Assembly: GCF_019649055.1 (NCBI RefSeq)
Contig: NW_026570225.1
Coordinates: forward strand, 2,232,001-2,296,000
Direction: 5' to 3'
DNA length: 64,000 bases
DNA from: Paramacrobiotus metropolitanus
Taxonomy: Eukaryota; Tardigrada; Eutardigrada; Parachela; Macrobiotidae
Shown here: piece by piece, positions 13,201 to 27,357 of the stretch
Position numbering within the stretch: position 1 is the first letter of the stretch
How the letters are laid out: every line of letters starts with the position of its first letter
Made by a program: the position numbers and the translations under genes
Notes under the pieces: model-generated
Told to the model about the DNA's origin: nothing
Database searches by the model: none
Seen by the model: the letters and a program-made list of their open reading frames with translations, nothing else

Positions 13201-16200
13201 CCCATAACGATGTAGGTCGTGTTCTGTGATTACCTCCCCGTAGCTTATAATCGTCCGCTAATTTGACCGTCTCTCGTCAATTGCTACTTGTAGGAAAGTA
13301 AATCGCCTGTCAAATTAAACCTTCTTACTTGTCAAGCCAAAGTAAGTGGAACGACTTTTTACCTGGTCTTTAATTGGCGTTTGTTACCGTTTTTAATCTG
13401 GTTCAGTGCTTCCGAAGCCAGTCGGTGTTCACGTTGGTTCTGTGTATAGGTGGTAGTCGATGACAAGCGATGTTTCGACCTGGTGTCAAGTAGGTTTACT
13501 GCCTGCTCCTTTTAAAAACATAATGAATGCTTTACTTCATAATTTTTAAGAAGTCAAAAAGTTACTCTAATTGTAATAATTTATTCTCGCGTTATGAATC
13601 TTGTTGCATGCTTTTGTGTGAGAGTGATACATCAGTTCTTATCTTCTAGAATTCCGAACGTACCACTTCCAAGCGGAAGACGAAAACGAAAAAGAAGTCT
13701 GGTTAAGCGTCATTCTGAACAGTAAAGAACAAGTACTGCAACAAGCCTTTGGTCGGGACGCCACGGACGGTGGACGACGCTTCTCGACAAACATTAGTGA
13801 AATTCGAGATACGCTGATCAAGCAGGTTCAGAAGCTGCCGGGAAATAATCGTTGTTGCGATTGTGATGCAGAGAAAGGTGTGTAAGCGGTTTTTAAGCGT
13901 GGGAAGTGATTATTGAATTTCGTGTGGTGGTGATTGTAGATCCGACGTGGCTAAGTACGAATTTCGGCGTGCTGACGTGTATTGAGTGCTCGGGTGTACA
14001 TCGTGAGATGGGAGTCCATATTTCACGGATACAATCGCTGACGTTGGACAATTTGGGCACGGCGCAGCTACTTCTGGCACGCACCATGACCAATCTGCTC
14101 TTTAACCAAATTTTTGAAGGCAGCTTAAATAACGTACGCAAGCCAACGGCAGCTAGTACAATGTAAGTTCTTATTATGCGAGGAATTGAATTGATGGCCG
14201 AAATCAACAGTTTAGGGTGTTAGTGAATACATGACGACGACTTATTTACTGATCCTTATGTGATATTTAAAAGAATGTAGGATATAGAGTTTTCTCGGGT
14301 ACGATGCCGTGTCAAGTTACTTTTCTTCTAAAACTAATTTTAAATTAGAATTATTAGATTATCAATCTGATCACTTTGTAATGCAGGAATTGTGAATAAA
14401 TTAATTATGGTGCACATGCAGGGCTCCAACTGCGACGGGTGTCTGAATTATTTTGGAATATATGCATGTGTTTAAAGTCACTGCCGTTCACGAAGCGGCA
14501 GGTATATTAGACAGGATTCGTGTGTGATGCGAGTTATGCATGTGTCACAAGTAGTAGTTTAGCCTAAAACAGTGTTCTCAGATTTAGATTTCCGTTCGGT
14601 TACAAAATTTGTTATCATAAGTTTTCCGTTTTGTATAAAAACGGGCGGCTAAATTAGATGCGCTGTGCCTTTATAGCGTAATTAAATAAAATATTAAATT
14701 AAGTGTCTCATAGCGTTTGCGAACCATGAATGGGATTTTTTAAGCTAGATATCACATACTCATTGTGCATGCTTGACTGCAGGGACGATCGGATGCAATT
14801 TATCCGCGCCAAATATATTGACAAGCGCTTTGTTACGCCATCCTGTCAGTCGGATGAGCAGCGTCAAGAGAATTTGATGAACGCATTACACAATCGCTAC
14901 CTGCATGGACTAGTCCAGTTGTTTGCCGAAGGTCAAGATTTGGCGTCCCCGCTTGCGCAGTCGGTAAGTAGTGCTTGCGATCTTTACAATATAACTTGGA
15001 ATAAAAATAAATTGTCGACTTCTGTAAAAGTGCTTTTATTTGGTTGTGCTTTAGCTTTTATTTGTTTCACAAAATCTTCCAGAATTCTGTTGTATGCTAA
15101 CTTGAGTTTTTATAGCTTTGCTGATTGTAGTGTACTTAAAATATTAACGTTGAGAAGTTTGAAATTACCTTTTCGAGTGATATTAAAGTAACCAGCGTTA
15201 CCTATACATTGATCCTGTGATCGTAGGTTATTGATGAGACGCCTCTGCATTTTTTGATTCGCGCTGGTGACGATAGTCTGACGTTACCGTGTGCCGATTT
15301 CATAATTCAGAGCAGGTAGGTTGGCGGTTGCTGCGGCGAGTGTTTTCGATACTTCTATGAATAGTTAATATTGCATGTGCATATTACGCCGTGATTGCAG
15401 CCGAAGCATTAACCGGGTGGATAGAAACGGTAATACTCCTCTGCACATTTGTGCTGATCTCAACCGCACCGAATCCATGAAATTACTACTGAAAGCCGCC
15501 GCTGAGCTGGATGTTAGAAATCATGTCGGTGAAACCCCGCTGGATATTGCCCATCGGAAGAGACACTCTCGCTGCATCGATCTGGTGAGTGACCCTGCAA
15601 GACCTAATCCTTACTGTCCTCCTACCTGTAAATGTTCTGTAAATAATCAGTGTTGATTGCTTAATTCTTTCTCACTTGGATCGTTCATTTTGCAGTTGCA
15701 GTACGCGCAAAGCGGTAAAAAGGACAAGTTTGAGAACGTGGAAATCGATTGGTCACTCCTTGATGTAAGTTTATGTTGGGAAATCGAATTCCTGTTTTAT
15801 AAAACACTGTAAGTATTTCCAGTACGCGGAGCTTTGCATAAACATACTGTACTCATGGTTTGTAATCTAGCGCAGCCACAGTAACCGCTGCAATTGGAAA
15901 CATTATGGAATTTGATTGTTGTTTTAGGATGAAATGGCATTTGACAGCGGCGATTATAGCGACGATGAGGGAGAAAACGGTGACTTGTCCAGTCATGCTG
16001 CCAGCCAGCGTCGTTCCTTTCGCCTACCCCGTCCCGGCAATACCTTCACGCCACTCCCGCCCATGTCCGTCCACCCGGTCTCGCCGCTCAAACCCAATCC
16101 ACCGCCCAATCTGCACAATTACTTCTCGGGTCTCTACCAGAAGCCAGTCCTCAACACCTCCCAATCCATGACCGGATCCTCCTCCAAGAACAGCTCTGTG

Positions 16201-17108
16201 ACCTCCTTCACCACCTTTCTGCCGCCGGCCGTGCCGCCGCAGCCTCGCAAAGAGACGGCGCTGAACAGCAGCCAATCGCACTATGCTCCCGTCCCTAAAC
16301 CCGTGGAGACTGGTCTCAAACTCCGCACGCAGTCGACACCCAAGGAAGACAGTGAGTACAAAGCCATGGGGCATCGCCGCTCGATGGTGCTGGATCAACG
16401 GCATTCCCGAGCGACGAGTGACCCGAAAACGGTGCAGGAAATGGTACGGGTGGGCTCCGTGTCGGAGATGCCGAATCTGCCGCCCAAAAATAAGTTTGTC
16501 GGGATGCATCCAACCAGTGCAGCGACACCACCGGCGGTTGCTCAGAAGCCGTTAGCGTTAACCGAAAGCTTTGGGAGTGCGGAGTTTCGGAATAACGGGG
16601 CCGCATCCAAACCCAAAGTGGCGCCTAGAAGGCGAAATGAGCGCGGGAAGCGGTGCAAAGCACTGTTTGACTGCGACGCGGACCATCCAGGTGAATATCT
16701 TAACTTGATTGCAGTTTTCCAGTGTGGGATATGTCTTTTCCGGAATTTGCGACATTGTGTAATCAGTAATTTATCAGATGAAAGCGTAGAAAACTTTGTG
16801 GAATGTGAACACTGGAACTGAACACAGCTGGTGGCTGGTGATTTTTTTCATTTACATACTCGCGATCTTTTTAGATGAATTAACTTTTGAAGCCGGTGAA
16901 ATCATCACCATTGTTAATGACCAAACGGATGACGAGAATTGGATGGTATGCGTAAACTTTTGTGCTGGTTATAATCGAATTATATCAGAATGCGGAGTAA
17001 TGCTTTTTGCTTTCCTTATGATTATAGGAAGGTATTATTGAAAGTGCGGTTCCTCCTCGACGTGGTCTGTTCCCGGTATCCTTTGTGCATATGCTCCCCG
17101 ATTCCTGA
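4226..17108 (+). CDS. ASAP: ASAP-family ArfGAP (BAR, PH, ArfGAP, ankyrin, SH3)
   Basis: GTPase-activating protein for Arf GTPases at membranes and actin structures. Exons: 4226-4423, 9881-9953, 10199-10291, 10603-10664, 10755-10829, 10888-10937, 11304-11382, 11488-11541, 11660-11745, 12237-12312, 12432-12527, 12993-13211, 13294-13341, 13450-13489, 13650-13877, 13940-14162, 14783-14963, 15227-15315, 15401-15584, 15696-15764, 15928-16690, 16875-16945, 17028-17108. The joined length is 3138 nt, or 1045 residues, close to human ASAP1/2. The BAR region covers residues ~30-310 (ISVTRFLNAA, then KAVKAINNS). The PH domain is at ~350-450 (KKGVLYKK). The ArfGAP domain is at ~470-590, with CCDC...CIEC zinc ligands and the catalytic Arg in HREMGVHISR. 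Ankyrin repeats lie at ~630-720 (NGNTPLH, GETPLDIA), a Ser/Pro-rich linker in the 763-nt exon, and a C-terminal SH3 (ALFDCDADHPDELTFEAGE...GLFPVSFVHML). The start follows an in-frame stop. An ATG at 4235 is equally usable. Confidence 0.95.
7558..7677 (+). CDS. Possible alternative first exon of the ASAP gene
   Basis: An ATG opens exactly 40 codons that end at a good donor (AAT|GTAAGAG). The phase-0 end matches the phase-0 start of ASAP exon 2 at 9881. It would replace the N-terminal 66 residues with an unrelated peptide (starting MDGKQRRRSG) and remove the first part of the BAR region. There is no similarity support; this is inferred from splice signal and phase only. Confidence 0.3.
8015..8062 (+). 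repeat. Imperfect ~20-bp stem-loop in ASAP intron 1
   Basis: The left arm TTAGCAAATTAAATATAGA pairs with the right arm TCTATATTTGATTGTGCTAA, with one mismatch and a one-base bulge around a 9-nt loop. It is shorter than a typical miRNA precursor, so no RNA gene is claimed. Confidence 0.5.
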
Positions 17109-17387
17109 AAGAGATTCTCTTGATTTGTTTTTAGCAATTCCTTAAAGAGTCAGAGATATGACCAGTGTATTTAAATTGTATCTGTCTGAGGCCGAAATGA
17201 GAAATGGATTTTTTGTTAGCCGCTTGTTGGCTGTTCTGGTTATAATCGCCAGATGACGAGTCAGATACACGATTATTTGTTCTGTTTTATGTTTTGAAAC
17301 GGTTTGAAATTTTGCCGGTTTTTATGATTTTGTATATGGCTCTGCCTTTTGGTTGGTATGAGTTGAGTCACTCTTAGATCAGGAATA

Positions 17388-17985
17388 TTGTCGGATTTGT
17401 TGATAACAGTAAAACAGTGGATCACACTTGCTTCCGTATTGATGGCGATGAGTTTTCATGTCAGTATTGCTTACAAGTCATGTCAAATACAAACCCAACG
17501 TCAGCAACACACAAGTACTAATTTCACCACGCGTAAACGTACGAGATCCCGAAAAAAGATAATATGCCATCGAATAGGCGAAGCGTGCGTTGCCATATTG
17601 GGCGCCAACACCGTAATTAAATGTGACCCCGAACCGGTTATGCCCGGCCCACTTCCGGTGGACAGCCTGACGAAGCGCCTGATCGTTGGCGTGATCGTCG
17701 AAAGCCCTATGACAAAAAAGAAGAGGTGCTGGCCGCTAATTTCCGTGCAATGATAAAAATTAATATTATGTGATTTTCTGGTTTTCTAGGTTCTAAATGG
17801 GATTAAACAAGAACTGGAGCCTTTTGATAATTACGATCCTGAAGATGGATTTGAGTTCGCAATCTCTAACTTCCCGCTCCCTGAGAAGGAATATGGAAAT
17901 AATTTTTTAAACATGTTTGACCTGCTGTATTAAAGACCGTTACAGCTGCACTTCCAATCCGACCAGTGGTTGCGTGCGGGGCAGT
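17388..17985 (+). pseudogene. Degenerate gene fragment, copy 1
   Basis: A small two-exon arrangement can be read. One frame ends DRRKPYDKKEE at a possible donor (GAG|GTGCTG, ~17726). After a short intron, the acceptor TTTTCTAG leads to VLNGIKQELEPFDNYDPEDG and on through NNFLNMFDLLY to a stop near 17934. Downstream DNA matches copy 2 in another frame (SGCVR). IKQE fits a sumoylation consensus, and the segment is acidic and transcription-factor-like, but I do not recognise the family. The homology to the stretch at 20.6-21.0 kb is clear. Whether this copy still works is unknown. Confidence 0.4.
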
Positions 17986-17999
17986 TGCGGTGCGTTACG

Positions 18000-19240
18000 T
18001 TTGATAGCCTGCTACTGTTGTGCATTGTTTGCGGATCGCAATGGAGTGCTGGTTAATGGTGAAATCACAACGCCGGAAGTGTTGTTTGCACGATGCTGAA
18101 GGTGGTTGTAATTATGTTGTGGTTGTAAGGTGGTTGATTCGAGGAATGTGATAGAGAAAGGTTTTGCTTTTTGTACGCAGTTTGATGGTATTATTTTATT
18201 TTGTTATACGTGGCTCTCTCCAACATGTATAAATCGGTTTCTGACTGTAAATTATCGCTGTACACTGCATCACCATATACTCCTGCACAACGGAGACTGG
18301 GCACAGTGACACAGTCGAGGAAGTATTCAACTATAATTTACATAGTTATCGAAGTGTTACGGAATCAAAGTTCGGGAATAGCATCTGCGGTGCGTCTGAT
18401 TTTAGGCTGGAACCTTCGCAGAAACAATCAATCAGTCCCAATTTATCCAACACGCAGCTGCCGTGCCGAACAGAAACCGCTCAAATCGTTTTATTTTCTG
18501 CCTTCTATTCCATATTTTTATATCGATAAAGTACATTATTCCAAACCAAAGAAAACGCGTATTAAATATATAGGAAAAAACACCAGTTCGGTAATCTCAA
18601 TTTGCATTTTTACGGTTTTCTGCCGTTTTCACCTCGTGCATTACCGCGCGTTTTCACCTCCGTGTACTTTGAATTCCTTCGGATACTCGGTTTTTTCATA
18701 GCCTTTGTAAAAGCTTTTGCAGCTCTCTTTGTTTCAACATGCAGCAAAAAGGTGTGCTATGGATTTAAAAAATTAAGAACCGCTGTACCTAATACCGAAA
18801 ATTATATAATAATAAAACATTCATAAAAAAATTAGAACCGAAAGTTGCAATTACTCAGTGTAGTTTCCAGAAAACATGTATAGTTTAAATCGAAATCAGC
18901 AGGGGAAATGTTTTTCAAAGCTCACTGTATACAAACTACAAAGGTCACCCAGAAAGAATAAGGTAAGCAGCAAAACATACATATTTTTATTGTTTCAGCA
19001 CCAATCCAGGCACTAATACAGGCACTGCATAATAAATTAATACAAGCGCATCTTCAAAGTGAACAAATCAAGTCACCAGTAGTAATTGCATACCGAAAGT
19101 TACAGGATGAAAGATGAACTGTATGTGCTTAAGTGAAATCGGTGGTGCATGCCTTGCGAAATAACCTACACACAGCACGCTACTGTTTTGTGGTTGTGTC
19201 CTCACTCGACGGAATACGTATTTTGTCCAGTCTGTAACTG
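18000..19240. other. No recognisable gene
   Basis: The stretch is AT-rich. A 166-codon frame is open at 18201-18701, but its composition is not protein-like and it has no similarity I recognise. AATAAA occurs near 18812. It may be 3' flanking sequence or relic DNA. Confidence 0.4.
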
Positions 19241-19290
19241 TCCGTTCACTTGCCGATGAGCAACCTCGCAAGCAAACCGGAAAGCCTTAA

Positions 19291-19455
19291 CGCCTTCCAA
19301 ACGTTCATTTTATCGCCGCATCAAGGATGTACAATGCCCAACGCCACAACAGAAAATGGAAATATGATGCTCATCTGGGCATGCCCAAACCACGTCCGGT
19401 GGAATTCTCCAAGAAGTTTGATGAAGGCAATTCTGGCCTGCATCTTAATGACTAG
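19291..19455 (+). pseudogene. Unidentified protein-like fragment
   Basis: An open stretch ends at a TAG at 19453-19455. It encodes a strongly protein-like basic/proline segment (RKWKYDAHLGMPKPRPVEF, then SKKFDEG). An in-frame TAA precedes it at 19288-19290. A neighbouring frame just upstream (SKRSFYRRIKD) also looks coding, so the piece appears frame-disrupted. I do not recognise the family. It sits between the two related fragments at 17.4 and 20.6 kb and may be part of the same decayed locus. Confidence 0.3.
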
Positions 19456-19844
19456 CCGTAATGGGAACGCATTTTCATTCCACCACGCGTTATCATACAT
19501 CTATCTGCCGTTTTTGACCTCTGTTGTTATATGAATACTAAACATCTCTTGCAGACCTTCGGCTTCTCTTGAATGTAACGGGTGATCTCCGTTTCTACTC
19601 AGTCGATTTTTCTGCTTCAAATTGCACAAGAATCCCCCCAGTGTGGGGAGTGTTCTTAGACTCTTGACCTTTCGCCATCGCGATCGCGGTAGGCCCACTG
19701 GTCACTTGAAAGCTTGTTACCATGGATGCCATAGGGCTAACATGGGCTAGTCTGTTACCACGGTCACAGTACACTGTATGTACTACTCAATTAGCTCAAA
19801 CATGAAACAGCTTTGGCTTCGCCTCTGCGTTTCTTGCAGTATTT

Positions 19845-19940
19845 CACTTGATCACTGTGACACTGTCGCACCTTGCGGCCCAGTGCACTGAGCTGTATCA
19901 ACAGTTCGGTCAATCTTGCAGCCCAGTTCACTAAACAGTA
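19845..19940. repeat. Short diverged direct repeat
   Basis: CACCTTGCGGCCCAGTGCACT recurs about 40 bp downstream as a diverged copy (ATCTTGCAGCCCAGTTCACT). The surrounding sequence has no gene. Confidence 0.5.
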
Positions 19941-20774
19941 ATACTACGACGTTATTCTGCGACTGCTAGTAACAACAAATCCTAACTCACTTATTCACAG
20001 TACCTAGTCGTAAGCCAATATTCATCCGTGCTCAGCTTGTTAAGTATACAGCTGCATACCCAACAACGAAGGTCACCGCTGATTTCGATATATACTTGTG
20101 TGCATGAAATTAAACGGTAAGGTTAATAAGTTCATGAAGTGCGCAAAGGAGAATGTGGAACCTGGTTTTCAATGCCTTATTGGATTTCACTCGACCTGTG
20201 TGGTGCAGGATAGTTAAGTAGGTTGTTGGATTCTGTTTGTTAAATCACTTGATCCTAATTGTCGCGTGCGGTGTCAGTTGGTTTGGTTTATTTGATATCA
20301 GTAGTGACTGAGTGCTGCCAGCTACCGCTAAGCTCTGTTTCATGTTTGCAGAACTCATTAAATTTCTTGGTATGCCGAAGCCGTAGCGCAGAAAGGAGAG
20401 TTTGTGGCTGCTTCTACGAAAAGTTTTGTTACAATGCAACTGCAAGTCTGCAACCCGACGAATGATTTCAGATATGTAGCAAGAATTTTTCGTTGCCAAT
20501 ACGCAGTTGATGATTTCATCCTCGCATTTGCAGGATTTGCGATGAAAATCAAGTCCTGCCGGTATGAGAGTGAAACAGGAAGAGGAAGCCACTGAAAACG
20601 ACGAGAATGTCACCGCCCTCACCGAACAGGTGGTGGCCGATAATTTCGGTGCGATTAGAAAAATTAATATTATTATGTACGCAATTTCCTGGTTTTTCAA
20701 GTTCTAAATGGCTTGATTAAGCAAGAATCGAACGAAATGTGAGCCGTTTCCTCTGATATCGTCAAATCCACCGC

Positions 20775-20811
20775 CAGCCTCATAATTATTATCATGATAA
20801 TTATGAGGCTG
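20775..20811. repeat. Perfect 15-bp hairpin in copy 2
   Basis: CAGCCTCATAATTAT and ATAATTATGAGGCTG flank a 7-nt loop. The right arm aligns with copy 1; the left arm has no counterpart there. Confidence 0.9.
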
Positions 20812-20842
20812 ACGATGGATTTGTGGGTGTGATGGCTATAAG

Positions 20843-20911
20843 CGAGCATGTTTAGGAAACCATGATCATCCCATATAATATGGGATGAGCAAGGTTTCCT
20901 AAACATGCTCG
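20843..20911. repeat. Nested hairpin, 19-bp outer and 10-bp inner stems
   Basis: The outer arms CGAGCATGTTTAGGAAACC (20843-20861) and GGTTTCCTAAACATGCTCG (20893-20911) are exact reverse complements. Inside, CATCCCATAT (20867-20876) pairs with ATATGGGATG (20878-20887) across one base. Only the right outer arm has a counterpart in copy 1. Confidence 0.9.
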
Positions 20912-21586
20912 ATCTGTTTATTAAAAATAAATACCGGTACAATTGCGATTCCAACCTGACCAGTGGTTGCATGCGGGCGTCGCAGATTCGCAGTCACATT
21001 GCACATCACCGAACATGTTCGATGGTTAAAAAACAAAGTGGAGTTACACTGCACATTGCACTAACAATTGCAAATTCAACAAAAAATCCCTGATGAGTGA
21101 TGGCTAGGGTCTGGTTAACGTTTTCTTTTTATCTACAAAGGTACCGTATTGAAAACCTCAATGGTGCAACTGAACGATACAATTTCGATTCAGCGGGTAC
21201 CGATTTACGATTAAATCGAGCGATGAATAGTATGAAACTGGTCAACTTGCAGGGCCTGCACTCAAGGGAACGCTAAGTGGAATTGCAACAGCTGTTACTA
21301 TGCTGAAAACTATTAATCCAATCAAACATTCTAGAAGCGAGTCAGTTTTTTTTCGAAGAAGATCGTAATTCGAGCACGCAGCAGTGTTCGTAAGCATTAC
21401 AGATGTTAAAGTGGGTCGAGGCGTCGGCAGAATAGTAGCAGACTAACAGTACCAGTACATATGTAAGCAAGCAAACAAATTCAAGAATGCAAATTTTTTT
21501 CAGCTGGGTTTTGAATTAAAGCGAAAAGAAATGACAGAGAAATTTTTTTTAAATACTTCCATCAAACAACCAATGTTCCGTCGTCA

Positions 21587-25288
<3,702 letters not shown>

Positions 25289-25537
25289 CTGCAAATAATT
25301 CAAAGAAATTTACTTGAGCTGTCAACATATGTGATGTCATTATTATTTCCCCGTAGGTTGCAGTTGAAAACCACAACGTTTTATTTGCTCTGAATACATT
25401 ACAATAGCATATCGACAGAGCAGTTAGTGCCAACAATATGAACAATGTTACAATACATTCAAAATATCACGAGAACCTCGGGAGCTCGAAATTAAGGATC
25501 TCTGCGAGAAAGAAACCGAAGAAACAACAAGATACTT

Positions 25538-25597
25538 TTAGTGCTTGTGCCAGTGCCCAGGTTTCCCTGTACCGGGTGTCACAAACTGACCGAGAAT
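25538..25597 (-). CDS. Possible terminal exon of an unidentified gene
   Basis: On the minus strand an acceptor (AAACCGCAG|) is followed by 19 codons and TAA, ending FVTPGTGKPGHWHKH. The peptide looks like a conserved C-terminus, but I cannot name it, and no upstream exon was found. It could also be chance. Confidence 0.2.
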   Translation of the reverse strand: MLGQFVTPGTGKPGHWHKH

Positions 25598-27240
25598 CTG
25601 CGGTTTAAAATTAAATAGTACATTTGAAATTTTTTCGGCAAAACGTAATTTCGAAACCTCTTTAATTTAAAAAATAACAAAAATTGTCGAAGTAAACATA
25701 TTCCAACCATTAAAGACCAAAAATTCAAATCTGAATGACTCAATCTGCATCTAAGATTATGGGAGTGAAAGTAAGAAAGTTCCTAATTTGAATGGTTCTT
25801 TTCGATCGAATCATAAACTTTCAGTTTCATAACTTTATCAAAAAATGCTTCGCCAACGAAAAACTTTTGCAAAAAAACTGTTTTAGTTATCCTAAAGCTG
25901 CCATGGAAACCCTGACAGAAAGGCAGAAATTTCTCAACAGGACAGGAAATCTCTCCTGCTGTTGCAACAAGTTCCGCGTTATGACGCAACAGCACGTGCC
26001 TCTCAGACAAACTGCTGAACGAAAATCCGAACATACTGCTCACTTACTTTCGGGAATAATAGTCCTGGGATTTTAGTCTGTCATGAAGAAGCTGAGATAC
26101 GCCCGACGTTCTTCTAAGAACGTCGCAAATATAAAAACAGACAAACTACTGCGACAACGAAATTACTGCTACCTATGTACTGCACCTGCTAACGCGTACT
26201 ACTGCCGAAAAGAGAGAGCTGCAGCGAGCTCCTGCAACCTACGCTACCAGATGCTGCCATAACAACCATTCCTGCAGTGCAGTAAGTCAAGTAACCACTA
26301 GTTATTTCACGCGATTATTTACGACACTTACCCAAAAGATTCGAGAATGGGTCTTTTTATGGATTTTTTGAGTGAAATAAAATTTTTTTGGGATTTTTTT
26401 GTAAAAATTACGCAAATCTATGGAAAGGAAAATTTACGCCTGTACTCGAACCCGTGCCACGAGAACACTGATCGGCTGCAAAAAGATCTCTCTCACGGTC
26501 GGTCAGTGCGCCGCCTATACGCGGGCTTTGTACCGCCTACAGGTTCACGAACAGAATTTTGCCCCCTTAACAGCAATTCTCGTTGAATAGAATAAATCAA
26601 ATCTTTTCTTGCCTAGCCGAACACATAAAACTTTTCCGAAATTTTTTTGCTGCAGTTATTAATATTATGCTTGCTGAAATCTTGAACAGATTTTTGTAAC
26701 TTTTGATGAAGCGCTGTACTTAAACATTTTCATGAATGAGCGCGGCAGTGCGTATTATGGTGCGCAAAAAGCATGGAACTTGTATTGTATGGTATTGGTA
26801 GCAGACTAGTACTGTAATGCCGGTTACAGGTCGATTGGTATTCACCTTTGATAATACCCGGTTTCTCGGTTTACAGATTCCCGAATGTGACACGCTTATT
26901 CATATTGTTGTAAGATTTATTCTATTATGCCTGAGATGGCAAAAATTTTTAAAGCCATTTTTAAAAATTTGGAAGAGGATCGAAGCGGATTGAATGCGAT
27001 TGCTAGATACCGTATAGTAACGTATATAAAACCATCAGATACTAATTACTGCGCACGAGCTCAAATGCCAGTATATTTAGCACCAGTATGCTGTTGCGCG
27101 CAGAGCGGTATGTTCCGTCGCTCTGCCATGTGCTAAACCGGAGAACCAGAAACTTAGGCTGCAAAGTGAAAATACTTAATACAGGAAAAAGAAGTTCCTG
27201 CGTTTGTTGGGTTCTTTAGTTCTGATCTGGTTCCATCGAA
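25598..27240. other. Intergenic region between the PABP and eL6 genes
   Basis: No gene recognised. It contains a perfect palindrome at 26104-26125 and AT-rich sequence. It should hold the upstream control regions of both divergent genes. Confidence 0.5.
26104..26125. repeat. 22-bp palindrome
   Basis: CGACGTTCTT, two central bases, then AAGAACGTCG. The arms are perfect. Confidence 0.85.
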
Positions 27241-27249
27241 ACCAAATCT

Positions 27250-27349
27250 GACTTGGGATATTTAAATACTTTTATATCTTTTCTGAAAAGGTAAGAGCAG
27301 TTCATACCGTATCAAATACTTCAGCATAACACAGTGCGATGCGTTTCAG
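27250..27349 (+). promoter_or_regulatory. eL6 core promoter, TOP-like start and 59-nt leader intron
   Basis: AT-rich TATTTAAATACTTTTATAT precedes a pyrimidine tract (CTTTTCT at about 27278). Then comes GAAAAG|GTAAGAG, a donor at 27291. The matching acceptor GCGTTTCAG ends at 27349, eight bases before the ATG. A pyrimidine-tract start is typical of ribosomal protein mRNAs. The exact start site is inferred. Confidence 0.5.
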
Positions 27350-27357
27350 ACGACACC

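Larger units (their letters stand above)
20404..20990 (+). pseudogene. Degenerate gene fragment, copy 2
   Basis: Homologous to copy 1. ACCGAACAG|GTGGTGGCC aligns with the copy-1 donor region, and VLNGLIKQE is followed by an early stop at about 20740. Then come the counterpart of the acidic segment (GATAATTATGAGGCTGACGA) and the counterpart of AACATG(C/T)T(C/T)GA(T/C)CTG, then a frame with NLTSGCMR. Two inverted duplications (20775-20811 and 20843-20911) interrupt it. The early stop and insertions make it a likely pseudogene. The Cys/His-containing tail (SGCMRASQIRSHIAHH) might be a zinc-finger remnant, which is speculative. Confidence 0.5.

Noticed and set aside
16024-16509. 161-codon minus-strand frame opposite the ASAP proline-rich exon
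   Set aside because: It is the antisense of a GC-rich coding exon that matches ASAP in structure. The composition is Arg/His-rich, with no family resemblance.
18201-18701. 166-codon plus-strand frame
   Set aside because: Composition is random-like (Ser/Tyr/Ile-rich, scattered Cys), with no motif, no splice context and no similarity recognised.
26431-26470. tRNA-like B box (GGTTCGAGTAC on the minus strand)
   Set aside because: The consensus is off at one position, no pairing T stem or acceptor stem could be found, and no A box is properly spaced.
27334-27357. Upstream in-frame ATG for eL6
   Set aside because: It lies within the apparent 59-nt leader intron, and the family start is at 27358.
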